NCBI GenBank assembly: GCA_029961745.1
Contig: CP124680.1
Span: forward strand, 4,092,001-4,156,000
Length of the DNA stretch: 64,000 nucleotides
Direction of reading: 5' to 3'
From: Nocardioides sp. L-11A
Lineage (GTDB): Bacteria > Actinomycetota > Actinomycetes > Propionibacteriales > Nocardioidaceae
A program made the position numbers and the translations under genes. The notes below the pieces were generated by a model. That model saw only the letters and a list, made by a program, of their open reading frames with translations, was not told the origin of the DNA and searched no databases. Shown here piece after piece: positions 42,252-50,417 of this stretch (within the stretch, counting starts at the first letter, position 1; every line of letters starts with the position of its first letter).

Positions 42252-44045
42252 GTGTCCTACGCCGTCCCGACCGTCAAACCCGATCCCGGCGCCACCCCGG
42301 ACCTGAGCGTCCGCGAGAGGCTCGCGCTGCTGTGGGGCTACATCGGCCCGCACCGCCGCCTGCTCACCGTCGGCGTGCTGCTCGGCCTCCTCGGCACCGC
42401 GACCGAGCTCGCCACTCCCCTGGTCACCAAGTGGGTGCTGGACGGACTGGCCGTGGACGCCTCGCTGCGCACCCCCGTCACGGTCCTCGGCGTGCTGCTG
42501 GTCGCCGGCACCTTCGTCGGGCTGGTCCAGGGCATCATGCTCGGCACCCTGGCCGAGCGGATCATCCTCGCGACGCGCACCGGGATGGTGCGCCACCTCC
42601 TCGGGGTCCGGGTCCGCGAGCTCGACAACCGCTCCGAGGGCGAGATGGTCGCCCGGGTCACCTCAGACACCCTGCTCATCCGCGAGGCGGCCACCACCAG
42701 CGTCGTGTACGGCGTCAACGGGCTGATCAGCGTCGTCGGCTCGCTCGTACTGATGGCCTATCTCGACTGGAGCCTGCTGCTGGTGACCCTGGCCGTCGTC
42801 GTCGCGGTCGCCGTGGCGGCACTGTTGCTCATGCCGGGCCTGGCCCGCGCCTACCAGGAGTCCCAGGCCGAGGTCGGCGAGATGGGCGGCCGGCTGTCCG
42901 GCGTACTGCGGGCGCTGCGCACGGTGAAGGCCAGCCGGGCCGAGGAGCGGGAGGCGGATCGGATCAGCGAGTTCGCCCGCCGCTCGGCGGTGTCGGCGGT
43001 CCGCGCGGTGCGACTGGAAACGGTGGCGTGGACCATCACCGGCGCCGGCATCAACCTCGCCGTGATGCTGGTCCTGGGCTTCGGCGCCTACCGGGTCGGC
43101 GCGGACGCACTCGAGGTCAGCGCCCTCATCGCCTTCCTGCTCTACCTCTTCGGGCTGACCTGGCCGGTGATGATGCTCACGATGGCGCTCACCGCGCTGC
43201 AGTCCGGGCTCGCGGCGGCGGCGCGGATCGACGAGATCACCAGCATGGAGCTGGAGGCGCACGACGGGCTGCCCACCCCCGAGCTCCCCGCGCCGGACAG
43301 CGCGACCACCGCCCTGGAGCTGCGCGGGGTCCGGGTCCGCTATGCGCCGCACGCGCCGTGGGCGCTCGACGGCGTCGACATCGTCATCCCGCGCCGCGGC
43401 CATACCGCGATCGTCGGCCCCTCCGGCGCCGGCAAGACCACCGTGCTGTCGCTGCTGCTCCGCTTCCACGACCCGGACGCCGGCGAGGTGCTCCTCGACG
43501 GCGTCCCCTACGACCGGTGGCCGCTGCACGACCTGCGTCGGCGAATCGCGTACGTCGAGCAGGACACCCCGCTCGTCCCGGGCACGCTGCGCGAGAACGT
43601 CCGCTACGCCGACCCCGACGCACCCGAGCCGGAGCTGTGGCGGGCCCTGGAGGTGGTGCGGATGGCCGGGCGCGTGCGCGCGCTGCCCGAGGGCCTGGAC
43701 ACCGAGATCGGCCCGACCACCCTGTCCGGCGGCGAGCGCCAGCGGGTGGCCCTGGCCCGCGCCCTGGTCGCCGACCCCGAGCTGCTCCTGCTCGACGAGG
43801 TGACCGCCCAGCTGGACGGGATCACCGAGGCGGCGGTGGCCGAGGGCATCCGACGCCAGGCGGCCCGCGGCGCGGTGGTCACCATCGCGCACCGGCTCTC
43901 GACCGTGCTGGACGCCGACCAGATCGTCGTCCTGGAGGCCGGCCGGGTGCGCTCCGTCGGCAGCCACGCCGAGCTGCTGCGGAGTGACAACCTGTACGCC
44001 GAGCTGGTGGCCGCCCTGCGGATCGCCGCCGAGGAGCCGAGGTAG
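42252..44045 (+). CDS. ABC exporter with fused membrane and ATPase domains
   Basis: A 597-residue half-transporter of the MsbA/LmrA type. Six membrane segments fill residues ~30-310 (ABC_membrane domain); the ATPase follows with Walker A GPSGAGKTTVLS, Q-loop EQDTPLVPG, signature LSGGERQRVALARAL, Walker B LLLLDEVTAQLDG and the H-loop IAHRLST. It probably works as a homodimer and exports a drug or lipid. GTG 42252 has CTGGAGC as ribosome-binding site. It is divergent from the TetR regulator. Confidence 0.94.
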   Translation: MSYAVPTVKPDPGATPDLSVRERLALLWGYIGPHRRLLTVGVLLGLLGTATELATPLVTKWVLDGLAVDASLRTPVTVLGVLLVAGTFVGLVQGIMLGTLAERIILATRTGMVRHLLGVRVRELDNRSEGEMVARVTSDTLLIREAATTSVVYGVNGLISVVGSLVLMAYLDWSLLLVTLAVVVAVAVAALLLMPGLARAYQESQAEVGEMGGRLSGVLRALRTVKASRAEEREADRISEFARRSAVSAVRAVRLETVAWTITGAGINLAVMLVLGFGAYRVGADALEVSALIAFLLYLFGLTWPVMMLTMALTALQSGLAAAARIDEITSMELEAHDGLPTPELPAPDSATTALELRGVRVRYAPHAPWALDGVDIVIPRRGHTAIVGPSGAGKTTVLSLLLRFHDPDAGEVLLDGVPYDRWPLHDLRRRIAYVEQDTPLVPGTLRENVRYADPDAPEPELWRALEVVRMAGRVRALPEGLDTEIGPTTLSGGERQRVALARALVADPELLLLDEVTAQLDGITEAAVAEGIRRQAARGAVVTIAHRLSTVLDADQIVVLEAGRVRSVGSHAELLRSDNLYAELVAALRIAAEEPR

Positions 44046-44060
44046 GACGCGGCCGGCAGG

Positions 44061-45224
44061 TCAGGCCGCGCCCTCCTGGGCGGCCCACGCGTCGCGGGTG
44101 GCGACGGCGACGTCCGGGTGGTCGGAGAACAGCGCGTCGACGCCCGCGTCGAGGAACGCATCGATCTCGCCGGCCAGGTCGCCGGGCGCGTCGGGGTCGC
44201 TGCCGATCCGGTGGTCGGCCGGGAGGAACTGGTTCTCCCGGCGCATCGTCCAGGTGACGACCCTGAGCCCCACCGCGTGCGCGTCCGGCACGAGCGCACT
44301 CGGCGCGGCCAGGGTGCCGGACGCGTCCCGCGGGACGACCAGGTTCTTGGTCGGCGCCACCCACTCGGCGTACCTCGCGATGTCGGCCAGGCCCGCGGGC
44401 GTGACCAGGTCGGCGTAGGTGGTCGTGGAGCCCGCCGCCCGCAGGTCGTACGGCGCGCCGCTGCCGTCGACCAGTTGCGCGAGCGGGACCCTGGTCATGG
44501 TGTCGAGCCGGCGCAGGTTGCCGGTCTCGAAGGACTGGATGACGACCTTCGCGTTCGCCCGGTCGAGGCCGCTGCGACGCAGGGCCCGCACGAGCGGCTC
44601 CTCGAGCGAGAGCCCGATCGAGGCGAAGTACGTCGGGTGCTTGGTCTCCGGCGCGATGCCGATGGTCCGCCCGCTGCGACCGGACTCCCGCTTGACCAGC
44701 TGGATCACCTCCTCGAGCGTGGGCACCTCGAACCGGCCGTCGTAGGCGGTGTTTCCGGGTCGGACCCGCGGCAGCCGCTCCTTGGCGCGCAGGGTCTTGA
44801 GCTCGGCGAGCGTGAAGTCCTCGGTGAACCAGCCGGTGACGGCGACCCCGTCGATGGTCCTGGTGGTGCGCCGGTCGGCGAACTCCAAGCGCTGCGCGAC
44901 GTCGGTCGTGCCACCGATCTCGTTCTCGTGGCGGGCGACGAGGACGCCGTCCTTGGTCGACACCAGGTCGGGCTCGACGTAGTCGGCCCCCATCCGGATC
45001 GCGAGGCGGTACGCCGCCAGGGTGTGCTCAGGCCGGTAGCCCGAGGCGCCGCGGTGGGCGATCACGAGCGGCTCGCCGGCGGGATGGCGGTCGTGGGCCG
45101 GTCCGTGGTCGCGGTCCGCGCCGGGGCCCGCGTGGGCGGGCACGGCGGCCACGCCGAGAGCGAGGGCGGTGGACGTGACGATCAGCAGCGCGCGCCGCAG
45201 CGCAGGAGTGGTCCGAGAGGTCAT
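44061..45224 (-). CDS. glpQ: Secreted glycerophosphodiester phosphodiesterase
   Basis: A 387-residue exported GDPD-family enzyme that releases glycerol-3-phosphate from glycerophosphodiesters. The signal peptide ends near VPAHA-GPG. The catalytic N-terminus VIAHRGASGYRPEHTLAAY has the His/Arg/Glu active-site set, followed by GADYVEPDLVSTKDGVLVAR and the DHPDVAV-type end. The low-complexity His/Asp linker (DRDHGPAHDRHP) after the signal is odd. It converges with the ABC exporter, 15 bp apart. Confidence 0.93.
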   Translation of the reverse strand: MTSRTTPALRRALLIVTSTALALGVAAVPAHAGPGADRDHGPAHDRHPAGEPLVIAHRGASGYRPEHTLAAYRLAIRMGADYVEPDLVSTKDGVLVARHENEIGGTTDVAQRLEFADRRTTRTIDGVAVTGWFTEDFTLAELKTLRAKERLPRVRPGNTAYDGRFEVPTLEEVIQLVKRESGRSGRTIGIAPETKHPTYFASIGLSLEEPLVRALRRSGLDRANAKVVIQSFETGNLRRLDTMTRVPLAQLVDGSGAPYDLRAAGSTTTYADLVTPAGLADIARYAEWVAPTKNLVVPRDASGTLAAPSALVPDAHAVGLRVVTWTMRRENQFLPADHRIGSDPDAPGDLAGEIDAFLDAGVDALFSDHPDVAVATRDAWAAQEGAA

Positions 45225-45276
45225 GGCCGTCAGCCGACCAGCCGCAGGTGGCTCCGCGGAGAGGTCGGGGTGAACG

Positions 45277-45711
45277 TCAGTGGGCGAGCAGGAGGATGCC
45301 GCCGAGGAGCAGCGCCACCACCTTGACGACCTCCGCGCCGACGTACCAGAGGTGGGCGTGGGAGCCCGGTCCCGCGACCCCCTCGGGTGCGGCGAGCACA
45401 GCGTCGGAGCGCCGGGTGAGCGCGGGACGGACCAGCAACAGCTGGGCGGCGAGGACCACCACCGCGGCGGCGAGCGCCACCGCGGCGCCCCGCCCCGGGG
45501 AGCCGGCGACCAGGCCGGCGACGACCACGACGGCGAGCCCGACCTCGCACGCGTTGAGCGCGCGGAAGACCAGGCGCCCGATGCCGAGGCCGATCGGCAG
45601 CGTCACGCCGGGCGCCCGGAACTTCACCGGCGCCTCGAGGAACGAGATCGCCAGCACCATCCCGAGCCAGACGAAGGTCGCGGCGACGACGACGGCGAGC
45701 GAAGTGGCCAT
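45277..45711 (-). CDS. Four-helix membrane protein, unknown function
   Basis: A 144-residue protein with four hydrophobic segments: SLAVVVAATFVWLGMVLAI, VGLAVVVVAGLVAG, VALAAAVVVLAAQLLLVRPA and VVKVVALLLGGILLLAH. Conserved-looking charged or polar motifs (ISFLEAPVKFRAPGV, GRLVFRALNACE) lie between the first two. I have seen this type in actinobacteria only as hypothetical. The ATG 45711 is preceded by a G-rich stretch. Its divergent neighbour is a thioesterase. Confidence 0.8.
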   Translation of the reverse strand: MATSLAVVVAATFVWLGMVLAISFLEAPVKFRAPGVTLPIGLGIGRLVFRALNACEVGLAVVVVAGLVAGSPGRGAAVALAAAVVVLAAQLLLVRPALTRRSDAVLAAPEGVAGPGSHAHLWYVGAEVVKVVALLLGGILLLAH

Positions 45712-45776
45712 GACCACATGATCCACCCTCCCTTCGAGGGTAGGTCCGCGGGGCGGGCGACCGGGACAATGGGCCG

Positions 45777-46544
45777 GTGGCGTACTGGCACCGGACCGCA
45801 CCGCACACCTTCGCCCCCACCGAGCACGTGGGCGGCGCCTGGGACCGCGCGACGCAGCACATCGCGCCCGCCCTCGGCGTCCTCGCCCACGAGGTCGAAC
45901 GGCACCGCGACGCGCGGCGCTCCGACGGGCTGGTCGTGAGCCGGCTCTCCTACGACATCCTCGGGACGGTGCCGATCGAGCCGATCGACGTCGCGGTCGA
46001 GGTGCTCCGACCCGGCCGCACCATCGAGCTGGTCCAGGCCACGGCGTCGTACGCCGGGCGCGCGGTGGTGCTGTTGCGCGCCTGGCTGGCCGAGCCCTAC
46101 GACACCGCCCCCCTGGCCGGGACCGACCTGCCGTCGATCCCGGCGGCGGACGAGATGGAGCCCTGGGACATGGCGGGCCTGTGGCCCGGCGGGTTCATCG
46201 CCTCGATCGAGGTACGTCGCAAGGAGCTCGGCCCGGGCCGCTCGATGGTCTGGGTCCGCACCCCCCACGCGCTCGTCGCCGACGAGCCGGTCAGCCGCCT
46301 CGCCGCCGTCGCCGGCCTGGTCGACGTCACCAACGGGATCGCCGTGCGCACCGACCCCACCCAGGTCGCCTTCCCGAACCTCGACCTGACCGCCCACTTC
46401 CTGCACACCCCCGCCGAGGGCTGGCTCGGGCTCGACACCACCCAGTCCTACGGCCCCGGCGGCATCGGCGTCACCAGCTCCAAGATGCACGACGAGTCCG
46501 GTCCGCTCGGCACCATCGCCCAGACCCTCACGGTGCGTCCGTAG
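45777..46544 (+). CDS. TesB-like acyl-CoA thioesterase family protein
   Basis: A 255-residue double-hotdog protein: LSYDILGTVPIEPIDVAVEV and RTIELVQATASYAGRAVVLL fit the N-terminal hotdog of the TesB-like family, and DLTAHFLHTPAEGWLGLDTT with TQSYGPGGIGVTSSKMHDES the C-terminal one. It may act on medium or long acyl-CoAs. The catalytic residues are not obvious from the sequence alone. The start is GTG 45777; the gene is followed by the NAD(P)-binding protein gene 9 bp on. Confidence 0.85.
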   Translation: MAYWHRTAPHTFAPTEHVGGAWDRATQHIAPALGVLAHEVERHRDARRSDGLVVSRLSYDILGTVPIEPIDVAVEVLRPGRTIELVQATASYAGRAVVLLRAWLAEPYDTAPLAGTDLPSIPAADEMEPWDMAGLWPGGFIASIEVRRKELGPGRSMVWVRTPHALVADEPVSRLAAVAGLVDVTNGIAVRTDPTQVAFPNLDLTAHFLHTPAEGWLGLDTTQSYGPGGIGVTSSKMHDESGPLGTIAQTLTVRP

Positions 46545-46547
46545 CCT
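46542..46547 (+). promoter_or_regulatory. Candidate -10 box of the NAD(P)-binding protein gene
   Basis: TAGCCT overlaps the stop of the thioesterase gene and lies 6 nt before the next ATG, consistent with a separate leaderless transcript as well as read-through. Confidence 0.4.
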
Positions 46548-46553
46548 GGAGGC

Positions 46554-47213
46554 ATGCGCGTCGCCGTCGTCGGAGGTCACGGACAGATCGCCCGCCTGCT
46601 GCACCCGCTCCTGGTGGCGGCCGGGCACCGGCCGGTGGCGCTGGTGCGCCGCGAGGAGCAGCGACCGGCGCTCGAGGCGGTGGGCGCCGAGGTCCGGCTG
46701 CTCGACATCGAGAACGACGACGTCCATGCCTTCGCACGGGCCTTCGCGGGCTGCGACGCCGTCGTGTTCAGCGCCGGCGGCGGCCCCGACGGGAACGCCC
46801 GGCGCAAGCAGACGGTCGACCTCGAGGGCTCGCTGAAGTCGGCCGCGGCCGCGCCCGTCGCCGGCATCAGTCGCTTCGTCCAGATCTCCGCGATCGACGT
46901 CGACCGCCCGGTCGCGCCGGACACGGGCGAGGTGTGGGCGGCGTACGTCGCCGCGAAGCGCGATGCCGACGCCGCCCTGCGGGCCGGCTCCCTGGACTGG
47001 ACGATCCTGCGTCCCGGCCGGCTCACCGACGATCCCGCGACCGGCCGCGTCGCACTCGGCCCTGACGTCGCGCGCGGTGACGTGACCCGCGCCGACGTCG
47101 CCGCCGTGGTGGCCGCAGTGCTCGTCCGGGCCGAGACCACCGGGCACCAGTGGAACCTCGTCGGCGGCGACGTAGCGGTCGCCGAGGCGATCACCACGGC
47201 GCTGAACGCCTGA
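46554..47213 (+). CDS. NAD(P)-binding atypical SDR family protein
   Basis: A 219-residue Rossmann-fold protein of the NAD(P)H-binding (YwnB/NmrA-like) group: RVAVVGGHGQIARLLHPLL (GxxGxxG), FVQISAIDVDRPV, and YVAAKRDADAALRAG (YxxxK) with WTILRPGRLTDD. It may reduce a quinone or act as an atypical epimerase; the substrate is unknown. The last ~90 bp, encoding GGDVAVAEAITTALNA, are present again at 48870-48956. The gene end thus looks like a boundary of an inserted segment. Confidence 0.92.
   Translation: MRVAVVGGHGQIARLLHPLLVAAGHRPVALVRREEQRPALEAVGAEVRLLDIENDDVHAFARAFAGCDAVVFSAGGGPDGNARRKQTVDLEGSLKSAAAAPVAGISRFVQISAIDVDRPVAPDTGEVWAAYVAAKRDADAALRAGSLDWTILRPGRLTDDPATGRVALGPDVARGDVTRADVAAVVAAVLVRAETTGHQWNLVGGDVAVAEAITTALNA
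47124..47213 (+). repeat. Direct repeat, copy A (3' end of the NAD(P)-binding gene)
   Basis: This segment, ending at the stop codon, has a counterpart at 48870-48956. A 39-bp core is identical (47162-47200 and 48906-48944); flanks match with a few substitutions and one single-base gap. The intact gene carries this copy. Confidence 0.9.
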
Positions 47214-47258
47214 TCCGCCCAGCTGCCGCCCGGTCGGCCGACCTCTCCGCCCGGGATG

Positions 47259-47414
47259 TCAGGCGTACTTGGACTTGCCGACCTTGCTGACCTCAGACAC
47301 GAGACTCCGACGCTTCTTCCCGTAGGCGGCGATCGACGACGTGCCCTTCGTGACGCTCCGGCGGCCCTCGATGGTGGTGATGCGGACTGCTGCCTTCTGC
47401 TTGCGCTCGCTCAT
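47259..47414 (-). CDS. Small basic protein, 51 residues, not recognised
   Basis: A short frame with strong coding signs: ATG at 47414 with GGAGGAGG 7 nt upstream, an uninterrupted 51-codon frame and a TGA at 47259. The product (begins MSERKQKAAVRITTIEGRRS, ends SKVGKSKYA) is rich in Lys, Arg and Ser and has no membrane segment. It could bind nucleic acid or another acidic partner. It lies inside the segment bounded by the direct repeats, downstream of the membrane protein gene on the same strand. Confidence 0.72.
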   Translation of the reverse strand: MSERKQKAAVRITTIEGRRSVTKGTSSIAAYGKKRRSLVSEVSKVGKSKYA

Positions 47415-47456
47415 CCGTGACCTCCTCCGCTGCCGTGCCTGATACCGAACATTAGA

Positions 47457-48786
47457 TCACCCCTCCGACACATCCTTCGGCTCCCCAAGGCCCGGCACGG
47501 CACGCAGGGCGCGGCCGATCACGGGGCTGACCAAGAAGCCCGCCGTACCGACTGAGAGCCAGGCAGCAGAGGCCCAGAGCCATGTCATCCACGGCTCATG
47601 AAGGTGTCCGACCAGACTCGCGCTGCCCAGTGCGAGCAGTACGGCGCACGCGAGGGTGATCGCCCGCAGTGGGCGGAGCAACGATGCCGCCAAGGTGGCT
47701 CTCCCCCGCCCCCGCAAGGAGCGCGATCCCGACGGCAGGTGCTGCGAGCAGGACCGCCACCGCTCCGTCCGGCGCGCCCAGCAGGGCGTCTCGTGCGCCA
47801 TCCAGCCACAGGGCGAGTTGGAACACCGCGCAGGTGAAGAGCGAGACGAGGATCCCGACAAGACGGATCGAGGTCGGCTCGACTCTGACCTCCAGAGTCG
47901 CCTCGCGGTCAGGCGGCGGACCATCCGGATAGGAAGCAGACGCGTGGATCAAGGTGTCCGCGCCCTGCGCGCTTCCGGCAGGCTCCTCGCCGACGTCGGC
48001 GGGCGGCAGGTGCAGGAAGCGTGCGGTCAGCGGGACCTGCACGCGTACCTCCAGGTGGTAGGAGGCTGCCCAGCTGGGATCGCCGACGTCCAGGCGAAAC
48101 GGTTGTGTGCGATAGCCGGCGCTGGCGAGAAGCGACCTCCCGAGTCCAGCCCGGCTCCGCAGCGCTGTCCAGTCGAACGAGAACTTCAACACCGTGCGCG
48201 TCCCCACGAGTTCGCGCGGCACGAGAACGACCAGGAGGAAGTTCCTGGCGAGATCGATCGCCAGGTCGATGAGCGGCCCAGAGACACCACCGAACTCGAC
48301 CTCGTCCGTCTCCGTCGAGACGGGGAACAACCTCCCGACGGCTGCCTCCGCCTCTACGGGGTCCCCGAACACAACCGCGCGAAGCTCATCGCGCAGCCGC
48401 GCGGTGATGGCGCCCACCTCGCGTTCGTACTGGTAGGCCAGGGCGGCGAACGCAAGCTCACCGTTCTCCTCGCGCCCCAGGACCGGCAGTGGCTGACCGT
48501 CGGGACCCTCGGTGTCGAGGTTGCGCACCACCCCCTTGGCCACGAACGCCAGTGGCACCATCGCAGCGCCCCGGGGGCCACGCCAACGACGCCGCTCCGC
48601 CGACTCGTAGGCGAGGTGGCGCTCCGGCGGCGGCATGCAGTCGAGCGAGACCCGACGGCGCGCACGGACTCCTTCGAGCAGCTCGACGCTCTCGACCTTC
48701 CGAAAGCACCACCCGCTCGATGCCCAGATCGAGTCGACCACCGCACGCCCGAGCTCCCGTTGTCCATCGGTGAGCATGGCCTTCAC
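47457..48786 (-). pseudogene. Membrane protein gene with apparent frameshift
   Basis: The main frame (48786 to ~47710) gives ~360 residues: a soluble part with LAFVAKGVVRNLDTEG and PLPVLGREENGELAFAALAY, then two hydrophobic segments (LVGILVSLFTCAVFQLALWL, VAVLLAAPAVGIALLAG). After a run of two C5 tracts at 47703-47713 this frame turns hydrophilic, while the -1 neighbour frame continues with two more membrane segments (ITLACAVLLALGSASLVGHL, WLWASAAWLSVGTAGFLVSP) to a stop at 47457. One extra base restores a ~443-residue protein. It may be a mutation, a sequencing error or programmed slippage. The start is GTG 48786 or ATG 48777. The family is unknown to me. Confidence 0.7.
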
Positions 48787-48869
48787 ATCTCGCCACCACC
48801 TCCAGCACCCCGGGAACGCCCCGGGTCGATCGACGTGACGCTAGTCCGAGGACCGACAGATCGGTTTCA

Positions 48870-48956
48870 ACCGCCCCGAGTCCGCCGGGCACGCGTGGAC
48901 CTGGACGGCGGCGACGTAGCGGTCGCCGAGGCGATCACCACGGCACTCGGCGCCTG
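48870..48956 (+). repeat. Direct repeat, copy B (detached 3' end of an NAD(P)-binding gene)
   Basis: This copy encodes GGDVAVAEAITTALGA and a TGA in the same order as the end of the gene at 46554-47213, but has no start or upstream part. It begins 84 bp before the start of the leftward membrane protein gene and ends 79 bp before tmRNA. It is either the original gene end displaced by an insertion or the remnant of a tandem duplicate. Confidence 0.88.
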
Positions 48957-49009
48957 AGCGGTGACTGCTCCTCGGGATTAACCGGTGGGCCGTCGTGGTT
49001 GAGGACCGG

Positions 49010-49015
49010 TAGACT
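49010..49015 (+). promoter_or_regulatory. Candidate -10 box of ssrA
   Basis: TAGACT lies 20 bp before the mature tmRNA 5' end, which allows for a short 5' leader removed by RNase P. No clear -35 is present. Confidence 0.45.
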
Positions 49016-49035
49016 GAGGTCGACACAACTCAAGA

Positions 49036-49402
49036 GGGGCTGATCGGTTTCGACTTGGGACGTTTGTTCCAGGGGAAGCGGGTCGAGAAGCCAGCGTCAT
49101 CTCGTAAACGATCGCTGGAAACCAATAACTGCCAACGCTAAGCGCAGTTCCTTCGCTCTCGCTGCCTGAGCAGTGATCGAAGCGTCTGACCGGGCATCCG
49201 TCTCCGTCCCGGATCCAGGCGTCATCTAGGAGACTCGCTGCGTCGCTCTCGCCGGGAGGGTGGCGCGGGACTCAAACCCGGCTGGGCCTGTCGATGACGT
49301 GTTCGTGCGAGCATCGGGGCCGAGAACACGCCACCACGAACTGCACCCGGAGAAGACCTGGCTCGGCGCTCGAGGACCGGGGTTCGATTCCCCGCAGCTC
49401 CA
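49036..49402 (+). ncRNA. ssrA: Transfer-messenger RNA (tmRNA)
   Basis: The 5' end GGGGCTGATCGGTTTCGAC is the conserved tmRNA start, and its first 7 nt pair with CAGCTCC at 49395-49401. The T-arm GGTTCGATTCC lies near the 3' end. CCA is not encoded. The tag frame begins at the GCC at 49131 and reads ANAKRSSFALAA, stopping at TGA 49167-49169; ALAA is the degradation signal seen by ClpXP. tmRNA rescues stalled ribosomes with SmpB, encoded 1.9 kb downstream. Confidence 0.96.
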
Positions 49403-49488
49403 CGCACGACCAAGACCGACGTGGCCCGCGCAACGCGCGGACCACGTCGGTCTCGTCGTGTCCGGGCCGGGCCGGCAGTCCCGGAGGT

Positions 49489-50331
49489 TCAGTCCAGGAA
49501 GTCGGCCAGCCAGTCCGCCACCACGGGGATGTCGATGCGCTGGTAGCCGTCGAGGTAGCGGCAGTTCTCCGTGTAGCCGTAGGAGGTCACGGCGACGACC
49601 GCGTCGCCGAGCCACAGCGAGCCGCCCGAGTCGCCGAAGCAGGTGCCGCCGGTGCCGAAGGGGTCCTTCTCGTTGCCGTTGGTCTGGATGATCTGCGGCG
49701 TGATCTTCTGCCCCGGCATGTCGACGTAGCGCCGGATGATCGGGTAGCTCATCGGAGTGGGCTTCTGCGGACCGGTCTCGGCCCGACGCACCTCGGTGCC
49801 GTAGCCGACGGCCCGGAAGATCGTCCGGCGCGGCTGCCGGATCGCGTCGGCCGTCCCGACCGGCGCGAGCAGGGCGGGCGCGATGGTCGTGACCGGCGCG
49901 TCGAGGACGATCACCCCGACGTCGTTCCAGTTCGACAGGTCGGTGAAGTCGCTGTACTCCGGGTGGGTGTACGCCGTGCCGGACAGGTAGCCCGCGTCGG
50001 CGAGCTCCTCCTCGGTGTAGCCCGCCGCCGGGTCCGCGGCCACCGGCAGCGGCGACGGCGGCGCCTCGGCGACCACGCTCTCGAAGGTCACCAGGGTCTT
50101 GCCCAGCGTCCCGGAGGTGCAGTGGGCGGCGGTGACCAGGACGGTCGGGCTGACCAGAGTGGCCGAGCAGCGGAACCGGCCTTCGGCGTCGTAGAACGCG
50201 ATCAGGCCCACATTCGGATGGGTGTCGCCATCCACGGTGCCGCCGGTGCTGGCGACCGCCGACGAGGCCGGTAGGACGAGTCCGAGACCGGCCAGGGCGG
50301 CGACGGCCAGGGTCAGGAGACGAGTGCGCAT
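49489..50331 (-). CDS. Secreted trypsin-like serine protease (S1 family)
   Basis: A 280-residue exported protein with a signal peptide (LLTLAVAALAGLGLVLPASS, cleavage near AVA-STG). The triad is present: His in VTAAHCTSG, Asp in WNDVGVIVLD and Ser in CFGDSGGSLW. Typical chymotrypsin-fold Cys pairs are partly conserved. ATG 50331 has a GGGGGAA site 5 nt upstream; the longer frame lacks a signal at its N-terminus. Substrate preference (Asp/Gly at the pocket base) cannot be read safely. Confidence 0.92.
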   Translation of the reverse strand: MRTRLLTLAVAALAGLGLVLPASSAVASTGGTVDGDTHPNVGLIAFYDAEGRFRCSATLVSPTVLVTAAHCTSGTLGKTLVTFESVVAEAPPSPLPVAADPAAGYTEEELADAGYLSGTAYTHPEYSDFTDLSNWNDVGVIVLDAPVTTIAPALLAPVGTADAIRQPRRTIFRAVGYGTEVRRAETGPQKPTPMSYPIIRRYVDMPGQKITPQIIQTNGNEKDPFGTGGTCFGDSGGSLWLGDAVVAVTSYGYTENCRYLDGYQRIDIPVVADWLADFLD

Positions 50332-50417
50332 GGTGCTTCCCCCCTTGCTGAGCCCACGGGCGCGAGCTCGGTCCCCAGTCCAGCACTGCACGGTCCTCGG
50401 GGGAAGACCGTCCGGGG

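Noticed and set aside
48859..49051. Shared decamer GATCGGTTTC at 48859 and at the tmRNA 5' end (49042) as an attachment site pair
   Set aside because: Ten bases are too short to separate from chance, and the flanks do not match. The longer repeats at 47124 and 48870 explain the boundary better.
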